Origin: Lentzea xinjiangensis
GTDB taxonomy: Bacteria; Actinomycetota; Actinomycetes; Mycobacteriales; Pseudonocardiaceae
Assembly: GCF_900110955.1 (NCBI RefSeq)
Contig: NZ_FOFR01000021.1
Coordinates: forward strand, 62,001-126,000
Reading direction: 5' to 3'
Length of the DNA: 64,000 nt
The position numbers were made by a program, and so were the translations under genes. Shown piece after piece: positions 40,301 through 49,072 of this stretch. How positions within the stretch are numbered: the stretch's first letter is position 1; every line of letters begins with the position of its first letter. Under the pieces are notes generated by a model that was not told the DNA's origin, did not search any database, and worked only from the letters and a program-made list of their open reading frames with translations.

Positions 40301-42073
40301 TCAGCGCCGGGCCACCGCAGCCACGGCGGAGGGCGGTGTGCGGGGCCTCCACGCGGCCAGCGCGGGCAACGACATCGCGACCACGGCGACGAGCAGCAGC
40401 ATCACCGCCGGGCTCAACGCCGCCAGCGGCGCCCGCTCCACGTAGGGCAACGACTCCGCGAGCATCAACCCCCACTCGGGGGCGGGCGGCGGGGTTCCGA
40501 GACCGAGGAAGCCCAGCGAGGCCAGCGCCAGCGCGATGCCGGGCAGCCTGAGGACGGCGTTGCGGGCGACGGGGCCCGCGACAGCCGGGAGCACGTGGCG
40601 CAACGCGATCCGCGACGGTGCCGCGCCGAGCGCGCGATGCGCCTTCACGTGGGCGGAAGCCCGCGTCTGCTCCACCAGCGCGGCGGCGTGCGCGGCCAGG
40701 GCGGGCCACGACACCAGCGCGACGGCGAGCGAGGCGCCGATCGTGCTGGGACCCAGCGCGGCCGCGACGAGGATGCCGGCGATCACGGGCGGCACCGCGT
40801 TCGCCGCCTCCGCCGTGCCGCGGGCGACGTCCGGCAGGAAGCCGATGGCCACGGCGACCGCGGTGGAACAGGCGCAGACCGCGACGGCCACCCCGATCGT
40901 CGCCGGCGCGCCGTGCGCGACCCGCGCCAGGACGTCGCGGCCGAGCCCGTCCGTGCCCAAGGGGTGTGCCCAGCCCGGTGCCGCGAGCCTGGCGGCGGCG
41001 TCGATCCGCAGCGGATCGCGCAGCAGACCCCAGCCGATCACCACCACCGCCAGCACCGCCGCCCCCGCCGCAACGGCGACCCGCCGCCCGCTCGGCGGCC
41101 GGTGCGGGTGGGCGGGCAACGACAGCGCCGCGTCCCGCAGCGCGGGCCCCAGCAGGTACCGGCGGATCGCCTCGGCGATCGCGCCCACCAGCAGGCCCAG
41201 CAGGAGGAGCGCGAGAACGCAGCCCTGCAACACCGGCACGTCCTGCGCGCGGGCCGCGCCGAGCGCCGCGCGCCCGATGCCGGGGACCGCGAAGACCGCC
41301 TCCACCGCCACGGCGCCACCGGTCAGGCCGACCACCGCCAGGCCGGCCTGCGGCAGCAACGGCGGCAGCGCACGCCGGAGCGCTCCGCGGACGAGGACGG
41401 AACGCGTGCAGCCCCACGACCTCCACACCGCCACCCACGGTTCGCGGAAGACCGCGGGAAGCGCGTCGCCGAGCAACGTGCCCACCACCGCGCCCGCGGG
41501 GACGCCGAGGGCGAGCGCGGGCAGCACGAGGTGCCGGGGGCCGTCCCAGCCGTACGGCGGGAACCAGCCCAGCCACACCGACAGGACCACCAGCAGCACC
41601 GCGGCCAGCAGGAACTCGGGCAGTGCCGCGAGGGCCGCGCCCACACCCCCGGTCGTCGCGGCAGCGTCACCGCGGGCGCCGCGCAGCAGGGGCGGCAGGC
41701 ACAGCGCCGAGGACACCACGAGCGCGACGACCAGTGCCGCGCTCATCAGCGTCAGCGAGACGCCGAGCCCGGACAGCACCGACGGCAGCACCTCGGCGCC
41801 GTTGATCCACGACCGGCCGAGGTCGCCCCGCACCAGGCCGGCCACCCAGCGCGTGAGCACGTCGGCGGGACCGGCGTCGAGACCGAGCTGCCGGCGGACC
41901 GCGGCCAAGGCCTCCGGCGTCGGTTCCTGCTCCGCCGAGAGCGCTCGCAGCACCGACAACGCCGGATCACGCCCGGACAACCACGGCAACAGCCCCACCA
42001 CGGCGGAGATCAGCACGAGTGCGCCGAGCCGGGAGACCACGACCGCCGCCCGTCCGCGCAACGGCTCGGCCAT
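40301..42073 (-). CDS. ABC importer permease, DppB-DppC fusion
   Basis: Both permease subunits of a peptide/nickel/metallophore-type importer are fused in one 590-residue chain. The first half (residues about 1-290) is DppB-like with its EAA-type loop (RSWGCTRSVLVRGALRRALP) and PGIGRA; the second half (300-590) is DppC-like (HPLGTDGLGRDVLARV, then RALGAAPSRIALRHVLPAVA). About 12 membrane segments are visible. The ATG overlaps the binding-protein stop by one base (TGATG). No ATP-binding subunits are encoded beside it; the next gene downstream is a convergent HxlR regulator. ATPases must come from elsewhere. Confidence 0.88.
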   Translation of the reverse strand: MAEPLRGRAAVVVSRLGALVLISAVVGLLPWLSGRDPALSVLRALSAEQEPTPEALAAVRRQLGLDAGPADVLTRWVAGLVRGDLGRSWINGAEVLPSVLSGLGVSLTLMSAALVVALVVSSALCLPPLLRGARGDAAATTGGVGAALAALPEFLLAAVLLVVLSVWLGWFPPYGWDGPRHLVLPALALGVPAGAVVGTLLGDALPAVFREPWVAVWRSWGCTRSVLVRGALRRALPPLLPQAGLAVVGLTGGAVAVEAVFAVPGIGRAALGAARAQDVPVLQGCVLALLLLGLLVGAIAEAIRRYLLGPALRDAALSLPAHPHRPPSGRRVAVAAGAAVLAVVVIGWGLLRDPLRIDAAARLAAPGWAHPLGTDGLGRDVLARVAHGAPATIGVAVAVCACSTAVAVAIGFLPDVARGTAEAANAVPPVIAGILVAAALGPSTIGASLAVALVSWPALAAHAAALVEQTRASAHVKAHRALGAAPSRIALRHVLPAVAGPVARNAVLRLPGIALALASLGFLGLGTPPPAPEWGLMLAESLPYVERAPLAALSPAVMLLLVAVVAMSLPALAAWRPRTPPSAVAAVARR

Positions 42074-43566
42074 CACTTCACGTGCGTGGCGGAGGTGATG
42101 AGCGCCCGCTCGCGCGGGTCCTTCACCGAGCCGGTGACGGACGTGGCGTCACCCTGGATCACGCGCTCGTGCAGCATCGGGATGGCGGCGTCGGTCCGCA
42201 GCACGGCCGCCTCGGCCGCGAGGATCGCCGCGCGGCGCCGGTCGCCGGCTTCGGCGGCCTCGGCCTCGCGCACGGCCCGGTCGACGGTCTCGTCGCACAG
42301 CCGCGCGATGTTGAACGAGCCGCCGCAGGTGAAGTCCGACTTCAGGTAGGCGACCGGGTCACCGGAGTCGAGCACGGTCGCGCGCGACAGGATGAACGCG
42401 TCGAACCTGCCCGCCAGCATGTCCTGCTCGATGTGCGCGTACTCGCGGACGACCTGGTTCACCCGGAAGCCCGCGTCCTGGAGCTGTTGCTGCACCAGGG
42501 AAGCGACCTCGGGCAGCTCGGCGCGGTCGGTGAAGGTCGCCAGGGTGATCGTGGCACCGTTCGCCCGGCCGGCGGCGACGCGGCCGGTGATCTCCTTGCG
42601 GCCCTGGACCGTCCACGGCAGTGCCGGTCCGAGCAGTCCCTTCGCGACGTCGGCGCGCTTTTCGTAGACGGTGCCGACGATCTGGTCGCGGTCGATCGCC
42701 TCGCGGACCGCGGCGCGCACGGCCGGGTCCGCGAACGGCCCGGACTTCGTGTTGAGGTACAGCGTGTTGGTGCGCGGCATCGGCACCTCGTTGATGGTCC
42801 GCGCATCGAGCAGCGCGGCCTGCGACACCGGGACCGCCTCGGCGATGTGCGCCTCACCGGCGCGGATCGCGGCCGCACGCGCGGTGCCGTCCGGCACGAA
42901 CGACACGTCGATGCCCGCGGCCTTGGCCTTCTCGCCCCAGTAGCCCTCGTGGCGGTCGAGGGTCGCACTGGTGGTGCCGTCGACCCGTACTAGCCGGAAC
43001 GGCCCGCTTCCGGTGCCCACCGGCGTGACCTTGCCGTCCGCGGCGTACGCGCTTTCGGCCAGGATGGACAGTTGAGGCGACGACAACCGCTGCGGCAGCA
43101 ACGGATCCGGCGCACCCGTCGTGACGACCAGCTTGTCGCCCTGCACGGCGGCGGTCAGCGCGACGCCGTCGAGGATGCGCGGCTTCGGCACCGCCTTCGT
43201 CGCCCTGGTGAGGGTGTTCACGGCGACCGCGGGCGTCAGGGCGCTGCCGTCGTGGAAGCTCACGCCCTGCCGCAGGGTGAACTCCCAGGCGGTGTCCGAC
43301 GTCTGCCGCCACCCGGTCGCGAGACCGGGGCGGGCGTCACCGCCGTCGTCCAGCGTCACCAGCGTCTCCGCGGTGGACCAGCGGGACAGCTTGAACGCGT
43401 CGTCGCTGAACGGCGACAGACCCGACCGCGGCGGCTGCATCATGGCGAGCTTGATCCTTGCCCCGCCGGACGTGCCGCTCTCCCCCGCGCTCTGGGCGAA
43501 GCACCCGGCGAGGAGGATCGAGGCAGCGGTCAGACCGGCGGCGGCCAGGGGCGCGCGGTGGTGCAT
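42073..43566 (-). CDS. Family 5 extracellular solute-binding lipoprotein
   Basis: A 497-residue SBP_bac_5 protein (OppA/NikA/CntA type). The signal ends in a lipobox (SILLAGC). Typical blocks are WRQTSDTAWEFTLRQGVSFH, DGSALTPAVAV and GSGPFRLVRVDG. Ligands of the family range from peptides to nickel and metal-opine complexes. A Zur-like box 50-64 nt upstream argues for zinc or a zinc-binding metallophore as the cargo (inference). It is coupled with the fused permease. Confidence 0.88.
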   Translation of the reverse strand: MHHRAPLAAAGLTAASILLAGCFAQSAGESGTSGGARIKLAMMQPPRSGLSPFSDDAFKLSRWSTAETLVTLDDGGDARPGLATGWRQTSDTAWEFTLRQGVSFHDGSALTPAVAVNTLTRATKAVPKPRILDGVALTAAVQGDKLVVTTGAPDPLLPQRLSSPQLSILAESAYAADGKVTPVGTGSGPFRLVRVDGTTSATLDRHEGYWGEKAKAAGIDVSFVPDGTARAAAIRAGEAHIAEAVPVSQAALLDARTINEVPMPRTNTLYLNTKSGPFADPAVRAAVREAIDRDQIVGTVYEKRADVAKGLLGPALPWTVQGRKEITGRVAAGRANGATITLATFTDRAELPEVASLVQQQLQDAGFRVNQVVREYAHIEQDMLAGRFDAFILSRATVLDSGDPVAYLKSDFTCGGSFNIARLCDETVDRAVREAEAAEAGDRRRAAILAAEAAVLRTDAAIPMLHERVIQGDATSVTGSVKDPRERALITSATHVK

Positions 43567-43615
43567 GGCAGGGTCCTGTCGTCATGAGCGGTGGTGACGC
43601 ACCGACGTTAGCTCA

Positions 43616-43630
43616 TGACAATCATTTGCA
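43616..43630. promoter_or_regulatory. Zur-like box before the ABC importer
   Basis: tgacaatcatttgca fits the actinobacterial Zur consensus (TGAnAATnATTnTCA) except at one position. It is AT-rich in a GC-rich neighbourhood and placed 50 bp upstream of the binding-protein ATG, in the gap after the methyltransferase stop. Confidence 0.6.
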
Positions 43631-43650
43631 TCTATTTCGGGAGTTGCACG

Positions 43651-44460
43651 TCACGTGGCGCGGCGCCCGCTGCCGATCAGGGTGGTGGCGTCGAGCTCGG
43701 TGACGCCCGCGTCCCGCAGCGACGCGAGGTAGAGCTCGCGCACGGTGTGCAGGGCGTCCTCCGGCACCTTCGCCAACGCCCCGCGGAAGCCGGACCCCGT
43801 GATCACCAGCCACGCCACCTCGGGAGTCATCGTCAGCGCCATCTCGTGGACGGTCACCTCGACGTCGACGAGGTCGCGCCCGGCCAGCCAGGCCGCGTAG
43901 CCGCCGGGCTGGTTGACCCGGTCGACGAGGTGCGGCGGGCGCGGCGCGGGCACCGGGGTGTTCGTGGCCTCGGCGATGGCGAGGCCGAGGTGCCGGCCGG
44001 CCGCGGCCATCGACTCGCCGCGCCAGATGGTGAACACCGCCCGGCCACCGGGCCGCAGCAGGCTGACCAGGTGGTCGGTGCCCGCGGTCATGTCCGGGAA
44101 GAAGAAGATGCCGAGGGCCGACTGGACCACGTCGTAGCTCTCCGCCGTCCAGGTCGTGACGTCCGCCGCGTGGGCCCGCAACTGGGGCAGGCCCGCCGAG
44201 AGCCGCCGCAGCTCGTCGACCATCGGAGCGGACATGTCGACGGCGTCGACGAGGCCGTCGGGACCGACGAGCCCGGCGGCCGGGATCGCCGAGGCGCCGG
44301 TGCCGCAGCAGGCGTCGAGCACGCGCTCACCCGGCCTCGGCGCGGCGACCGCGACCGTCGCCGCGCCGATCGGCTCCCACAGGTGCCGCCCCAGCGCGGT
44401 GAAGTCCGCCGCCGCGGCGTCGAACGCGTCGCGGATCTCCGCCTGCCCGTCCTGAACCAT
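43651..44460 (-). CDS. Class I SAM-dependent methyltransferase
   Basis: A 269-residue methyltransferase with motif I (VLDACCGTGASAIPAAG), acidic motif II (VDAVDMSAPMVDELRR) and motif III (LLRPGGRAVFTIWRGE), of the UbiE/demethylmenaquinone-like group. The C-terminal part holds PEVAWLVITGSGFRGAL. It ends 85 nt before the SBP start, with the Zur-like box in between, so the importer has its own promoter. The substrate is unknown. Confidence 0.88.
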   Translation of the reverse strand: MVQDGQAEIRDAFDAAAADFTALGRHLWEPIGAATVAVAAPRPGERVLDACCGTGASAIPAAGLVGPDGLVDAVDMSAPMVDELRRLSAGLPQLRAHAADVTTWTAESYDVVQSALGIFFFPDMTAGTDHLVSLLRPGGRAVFTIWRGESMAAAGRHLGLAIAEATNTPVPAPRPPHLVDRVNQPGGYAAWLAGRDLVDVEVTVHEMALTMTPEVAWLVITGSGFRGALAKVPEDALHTVRELYLASLRDAGVTELDATTLIGSGRRAT

Positions 44461-44502
44461 GTCTCCTCGCTTCGTTCGCGCCGCACCGCACGTGCTTGCC
44501 GA

Positions 44503-45066
44503 TCAGGGCTGATCCCGCTCCAGGTCCAGCCACATGACGCGGAGACCCACCTTGCCCGCGACGGGGTGGCGGAACGCTCCTGGTGCGACCCCGAGGGTGA
44601 CGAACCCGAGGCTCTCGTAGAGGCGGATCGCGCTCGTGTTGGTGTCGACGACGGCGTTGAACTGGATCGCGTCGAAGGCGTTCCGCCGCGCCCACGTGAT
44701 CATGTCGGTGGTGAGGGCACGTCCCACGCCCGCGCCCCGTGCGCGCCTGGAGACCATCAGGCTGCCGGAAGCGATGTGGTTTCCGGGGCCCGGCCGGTTG
44801 GCGTACATGTTGGCGGTGCCGAGGACCCGGCCGTCAGCGGCGGCGACGACCGTTCTGGCCGGCGGGGGCAGGAGCCAGATCTGCTTGGCGTCCGGCTCGG
44901 TCATCGCGGGGTCGTAGGGCAGGGTGTGCTGTTCGGTGATGACATCGCGCAGGATGGGCCAGATCTGCGGCCAGTCGTCGTCATGGGCTTCCCTGATCGT
45001 GACGGCCTGGATCGTGAAGTCCCGGATCGTGGAGGCTGGCACCGCGGGCTGCGCCGGGTCAGCCAT
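44503..45066 (-). CDS. GNAT-family N-acetyltransferase
   Basis: A 187-residue acetyl-CoA-dependent transferase. The AcCoA-binding motif is VSRRARGAGVGRALTTDMIT, with the usual end TSAIRLYESLGFVTLGVAPG. Substrate unknown; the closest types acetylate small amines or antibiotics. ATG 45066 was chosen over an upstream ATG at 45114 because it starts the conserved part. It runs in the same direction as the methyltransferase, 42 nt upstream of it. Confidence 0.88.
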   Translation of the reverse strand: MADPAQPAVPASTIRDFTIQAVTIREAHDDDWPQIWPILRDVITEQHTLPYDPAMTEPDAKQIWLLPPPARTVVAAADGRVLGTANMYANRPGPGNHIASGSLMVSRRARGAGVGRALTTDMITWARRNAFDAIQFNAVVDTNTSAIRLYESLGFVTLGVAPGAFRHPVAGKVGLRVMWLDLERDQP

Positions 45067-45191
45067 GCGGTCCACCGCTGATGACGAGCGCGATACGTGG
45101 TTGCACGGCACCACCCTGTTGGCGCGGGCTCACGACCGCAAACCAATTACCGGAATGCGCCACGCCTCATGGAGCTGCGACCAGAACCAGT

Positions 45192-45227
45192 CAGATGTTG
45201 CAAACATCTGGATGTCTTGAGTATCTT
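45192..45227 (+). promoter_or_regulatory. Promoter/operator of the histidine phosphatase gene (shared type)
   Basis: Contains the dyad cagatgtt-gca-aacatctg (45192-45210), a -35 TTGCAA (45198-45203) inside it and a -10 TATCTT (45222-45227) 18 bp downstream. The ATG is six bases after the -10, so the mRNA is probably leaderless. Thirty of 36 positions match the block before the TetR-PPDK operon (49108-49073, minus). Confidence 0.7.
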
Positions 45228-45233
45228 GAAGCG

Positions 45234-45821
45234 ATGGCCACCCGTCACCTCTACCTGGTCCGGCATGGTGCGGCGGATGCGTTCGGCGAGCTGACCGAGG
45301 CCGGGCGGCGGCAATCGGCACTGCTCGGCGAGCGGCTCGCCGGCGTGCCGATCGACACCGTCTGGCATTCGCCGTTGCCCAGGGCCACCGCGTCCGCGGA
45401 GATCCTGGGCGCGCACCTGCCCGGTGCCGCCGTGCGGGAGGCAGCCGAACTGGTCGACCACGTGCCGCACGTGCCCGACGAGATCCCTCCCGCGTGGGCC
45501 GGGTTCTTCGACGGCTACGACGCCGCCGAAGCCGCCGCGGGAGCACGCATCGCGGCGGAGCTGGTCGAGAGGTTCGCCCGTCCCGCGGACACCGAGACCC
45601 ACGAGGTCCTGGTCACCCACGCCTACCCGGTGGCCTGGCTCGTGCGGCACGCCCTCGACGCGCCGCCGGCCCGCTGGCTGGGGCTGGACTGCGGGAACGC
45701 GGCGCTGACGGTGATCGAGCACCGAACCGGCCTGGCGCCGACGTTGGTGGTGTACAACGACATGAGCCATCTTCCGGCCGAACTGCGCTGGACGGGGTTC
45801 GGTCCCGGCGCGCGTCCCTGA
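45234..45821 (+). CDS. Histidine phosphatase-family protein
   Basis: A 195-residue SixA/PhoE-like phosphatase. The catalytic phospho-His is His11 in LVRHG and the second His is His129 in VTHAYP; the Arg of the active site is in SPLPRATASA. Such enzymes remove phosphate from phospho-His proteins or small molecules. It is monocistronic, convergent with the PPDK-like operon (18 nt between stops), and has nearly the same promoter block as that operon. This makes a functional pair with the phospho-His domain of the PPDK-like protein plausible. Confidence 0.9.
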   Translation: MATRHLYLVRHGAADAFGELTEAGRRQSALLGERLAGVPIDTVWHSPLPRATASAEILGAHLPGAAVREAAELVDHVPHVPDEIPPAWAGFFDGYDAAEAAAGARIAAELVERFARPADTETHEVLVTHAYPVAWLVRHALDAPPARWLGLDCGNAALTVIEHRTGLAPTLVVYNDMSHLPAELRWTGFGPGARP

Positions 45822-45839
45822 GCGCCGGGCCCGTGCCGG

Positions 45840-47357
45840 CTACTCGCGCCGGCCCGAGGCGCCGCGAAGCACGGCATGAGCGGCGCCGAGGCGTTCGGAC
45901 TCGGTGCGGCCGTTGTGGTCGCCCGAGACGTCGTCCGCCCAGCCGAGCAGCCTGCGCAGGTGGGCGTCCGCCGCGGGCGTGACCGTGCCGGGGTCGCCGA
46001 GCACGACCTCGCCGCCGGTCCCGTCGATCGTGACGAGGGTGCCCGCACCGATCGTCCGTCCGCCGGCGCTCACCGAACCGGCGTCGACGACGAGGTCCGC
46101 TACCCCCACGACGGCCGGCTTGCCCATGGCACGTGCGACCACCGCGGCGTGGCTGGCCGGTCCGCCGCGGGCGGTGACGATCCCGGCGGCCGCGGCCAGG
46201 CCGCGCAGGTCGTGCGGGGAGGTCTCCGGCCGCACCAGGACGACGGGGCCGTCCGCGGCCATCCGCACCGCGCTGTCCGAAGTGGTCGCCACCCGGCCGG
46301 TCGCGACGCCGGGGCAGGCGCCCAGTCCCCTGGCCAGGACGTCGGCCTCCCCCGCCACAATCCGCGGGGTGCGGACGTGCCGGAGGTGCTGGGGCGAGAC
46401 GCGCAGCAGCGCTTCGCCGCGGCCGATCACGCGCTCGTCGACGAGATCGGTGGCGAGCCGCACGGCGGCGGCGCCGTCGAACCGGCCGGGCCGGGCCTGG
46501 AGCAGCCACAGCACGCCCGCCTCGAACGTGAACTCGACGTAGCACGCGTCGCGGTAGTGCCCCTCGATCCGGCTCAGGGCGTCGAGCAGGGCGGCCCACA
46601 CCGCGGGCTCCCGGTCGGCGAGCTCGCGCAGGGGCCGGGTTCGCGAGCCGCCGGAGACGACCTCCTCGCCCTGGCGCCCGAAGAGCACTTCGCCGAACGG
46701 GACGTTCGCGCCGGTGTTCGGGTCCCGGCTGAACGCGACGCCGGTGCCGCTGCGGTCGTCGCGGTTGCCGAACACCATGGCCTGGACGATCACCGCAGTG
46801 CCGAGGTGGTGCGGAATGCCGTGCAGCTCCCGGTAGGTCTGCGCCCGCGGCGCGTCCCACGACGAGAACACCGTCCGCACCGCCAGCGCGAGCTGCCGGG
46901 CCGCGTCGTCGGGGATCGGACGGCCATCCCCGATCGCGGCGGCGAAGCCGGCCAGGAACCGCTCGCGCGAGGACAGGGCGAACCGCTCGTCACCCGTCTC
47001 GGCCGCCAGCGCGGCGGTCGACTCCGCGGTGAGACCCAGGTTGAGGATCGTGTCCATCATGCCCGGCATCGACACGCTCGCCCCGGAACGGACCGACACC
47101 GCCAACGGCCGCCGCACTCCGCCGAAGTCCCGTCCGGTGGCGGTTTCGAGGTCGCTCATCGCCCGGCGCAGCTCGTCCTCGAGCCCGTCGGGCAGGCACC
47201 CGTCGCGCAGGTACTCGCGACACGCCTCGGCGGTGACGACGAACCCGGCCGGCACGGGCAGCCCGAGCCGGTGCAGGGCCACGAGGCCGTGAGCCTTCCC
47301 GCCCACCACTTCCGCCGTCTCCCCGGTCTCGGCGGAAAGCCGCCGGATCCACCTCAT
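45840..47357 (-). CDS. ppdK: Short PPDK-like protein (ATP-grasp plus phospho-His domain)
   Basis: A 505-residue protein corresponding to the first half of pyruvate phosphate dikinase. The ATP-grasp part has GGKAHGLVALHRLGLPVPAG, VRSGASVSMPGMMDTILNLG and CYVEFTFEAGVLWLLQARPG. The swivelling domain carries the phosphorylatable His403 in TARGGPASHAAVVARAMGKP. The C-terminal PEP/pyruvate barrel (about 350 residues) is absent, and no separate barrel gene is near. A similar 490-residue form is annotated PpdK in Mycobacterium tuberculosis. It could phosphorylate its own His from ATP and pass phosphate to an unknown acceptor. Start ATG overlaps the upstream stop (ATGA). Confidence 0.85.
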   Translation of the reverse strand: MRWIRRLSAETGETAEVVGGKAHGLVALHRLGLPVPAGFVVTAEACREYLRDGCLPDGLEDELRRAMSDLETATGRDFGGVRRPLAVSVRSGASVSMPGMMDTILNLGLTAESTAALAAETGDERFALSSRERFLAGFAAAIGDGRPIPDDAARQLALAVRTVFSSWDAPRAQTYRELHGIPHHLGTAVIVQAMVFGNRDDRSGTGVAFSRDPNTGANVPFGEVLFGRQGEEVVSGGSRTRPLRELADREPAVWAALLDALSRIEGHYRDACYVEFTFEAGVLWLLQARPGRFDGAAAVRLATDLVDERVIGRGEALLRVSPQHLRHVRTPRIVAGEADVLARGLGACPGVATGRVATTSDSAVRMAADGPVVLVRPETSPHDLRGLAAAAGIVTARGGPASHAAVVARAMGKPAVVGVADLVVDAGSVSAGGRTIGAGTLVTIDGTGGEVVLGDPGTVTPAADAHLRRLLGWADDVSGDHNGRTESERLGAAHAVLRGASGRRE

Positions 47358-47965
47358 CGCGGGATCCCCAGGGTCGCGAGCAGGTCTTCGTGCAACTCGG
47401 CCCAGACGGCGTGGTACGACGCGATGTCATCGGTCAGATACTCCGAAGCACCACAAGTGGCGCGTTGCAAGGCATCGGCCAGCCGGAACCGATAGCGGCC
47501 GAACCGGGGCAACGCCGCGGAAATCTCGTCCAGCACGACAACAGCGCGCCGGTGGAAGTCCGTGAACCGGTCGAGGACCCGGTCGTCGTAGGACTGGTCG
47601 CTGTGGTCGTTGGCGACGACCACGCCGTCGACGGAGCGGAGCTGCCAGGCCGTGCAGAGGTCGAGCAGCTCCGGGTTGAGCACCAGGAAGCCGTCGAACG
47701 CGGCCGTCAGGGCGGGACGGGCGGCCGCCGCCTCCAGCTCGCCGGTGATCCGCTCGGCGTCCGCGGCCCGGCCGGAGGCCGTCAGACCCCACCCGCCGAA
47801 CTCGCCGGCCTGGTGCGTGACGAGACCGGTGACCGCGAGGTCGATCAGCTCGGACTCCGCGTCGGCCTCGCTCAGCCCGGCCGTCGCGGCGATGCGGGCG
47901 GTGCCGGCGAAGCCGATGCAGCGAAGGGTGTGCAGCACGAGGAGATCGGTCGCGAGGTGGGTCAC
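47354..47965 (-). CDS. Winged-helix-like accessory protein coupled to the PPDK-like gene
   Basis: A 203-residue protein. Residues 1-75 look like a MarR-type winged helix (LLVLHTLRCIGFAGTARIAA, AGLSEADAESELIDLAVTGL). The rest is helical (PALTAAFDGFLVLNPELLDL, then VLDRFTDFHRRAVVVLDEIS). It is coupled to both neighbours by GTGA and ATGA overlaps. Its fixed place before the PPDK-like gene suggests a partner or acceptor rather than an independent regulator (inference). I do not know the family by name. Confidence 0.75.
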   Translation of the reverse strand: MTHLATDLLVLHTLRCIGFAGTARIAATAGLSEADAESELIDLAVTGLVTHQAGEFGGWGLTASGRAADAERITGELEAAAARPALTAAFDGFLVLNPELLDLCTAWQLRSVDGVVVANDHSDQSYDDRVLDRFTDFHRRAVVVLDEISAALPRFGRYRFRLADALQRATCGASEYLTDDIASYHAVWAELHEDLLATLGIPR

Positions 47966-49041
47966 CGGCCGGCCTTCCGCCGCCGTGACACGATCGCCGC
48001 GGCATGGCCTGCACCTCGTCCGGCGGCACGGGCGACGACCGTCCCGTCCTGGACGCGCACCGCGGCTTCGGTCTCGTCGCCGGCGTCCGCGAGTCCGAGC
48101 GCGGATGCCACCGCAGCGTCGTCGTCAATCACCAGACGCAGGCACGGCAGGGGATCCGCGGCGAACACGCGCCGCAGAGACGCCGTCAGATCGGAGACCC
48201 TCAGCCGCACGAGGCGACCGGTCTCGGCCGGATCACCCGTGACGACGACGACCGTCACCCGCTCCCCCTGCCGAGCGGAGCGGACGGCTTCCTCCGCCGC
48301 GGCGAGACGCCGCGCTCCCAGCACGACGACCACACCGTCGGCGCCGAGGTCCACCTCGGAACCGCTGATCCGGTCCACCAGAGCCGCGGGCGGGTCCCAG
48401 CCCTCCGCGCAGGACCGCGCCGGCTCCACGTAGGACAGGTGCGGCGGCGCCCAGGTGTCGGCGAGGTCCATCCCGGCCAGGTGCCGGCAGGCGAGCGCCA
48501 GGTCGAACGGATCACCCGATCCCGGCGCGGTCTCGGCCCCGTACCCCGCGCCGTCGAGCAGCGTCAGCACCAGCGAGGCCAGCCGAACCCGTCGTGCCGG
48601 TGCGCACGACTCCAGCGCGAGCCCGAGCAGCGTCGCCTCCAGCCGGGCGGCCTGCGCGAGCACCGCCCGCCCGTGGTCGTCGTCGAGGACGCCGACCAGC
48701 GAGCGCAGTTGCAACCGTCCTCCCCCCGCCGTCTCACCGGCGAGGGGCAGCCGCTCGAGCCACACCCTGGCGAACGAACCCAACGCGTCGGGCAGCGACG
48801 CCGGAGCGTTCGGCGGCTCCGCGACGGCGGCGCTTTCGACCAGGCTGATCAGCACCGCCAGGTACAGCGCCCGCTTGCTCGGGAAGTTCGAGTAGACCGC
48901 ACCGCGGGTGAGCTCGGCCCGCTCGGCGATCCGGTCCACCTTCGCGAGGGCGTAGCCGTGCTCGGTGAACTCCTCCTCCGCCGCTGCCAGCACCGCCGCC
49001 CGTGTGCGTTCTTGCTGCTGCGCCCGCGTCAGCCGAACCAT
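47962..49041 (-). CDS. TetR-family regulator with thioredoxin-like C-terminal extension
   Basis: A 359-residue protein, much longer than the usual 200. The TetR helix-turn-helix is standard (VDRIAERAELTRGAVYSNFP, then SKRALYLAVLISL) and the ligand domain follows to about residue 210. The last 140 residues include VDLGADGVVVVLGARRLAAA, PLPCLRLVIDDDAAVASALG and AAVRVQDGTVVARAAGRGAG, an order of strands like peroxiredoxin/thioredoxin folds but without the CxxC pair. It heads the operon and a matching operator lies before it and before the histidine phosphatase. ATG 49041 follows GGAG. Confidence 0.82.
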   Translation of the reverse strand: MVRLTRAQQQERTRAAVLAAAEEEFTEHGYALAKVDRIAERAELTRGAVYSNFPSKRALYLAVLISLVESAAVAEPPNAPASLPDALGSFARVWLERLPLAGETAGGGRLQLRSLVGVLDDDHGRAVLAQAARLEATLLGLALESCAPARRVRLASLVLTLLDGAGYGAETAPGSGDPFDLALACRHLAGMDLADTWAPPHLSYVEPARSCAEGWDPPAALVDRISGSEVDLGADGVVVVLGARRLAAAEEAVRSARQGERVTVVVVTGDPAETGRLVRLRVSDLTASLRRVFAADPLPCLRLVIDDDAAVASALGLADAGDETEAAVRVQDGTVVARAAGRGAGHAAAIVSRRRKAGR

Positions 49042-49072
49042 CGCCGCTCCGTTCGTGTTCTCACGGGCAGCT

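Noticed and set aside
40226..42349. Open plus-strand frame of about 700 codons opposite the ABC permease
   Set aside because: Composition is Arg/Pro/Ala-rich shadow sequence; the minus-strand frame gives clear membrane segments and permease motifs.
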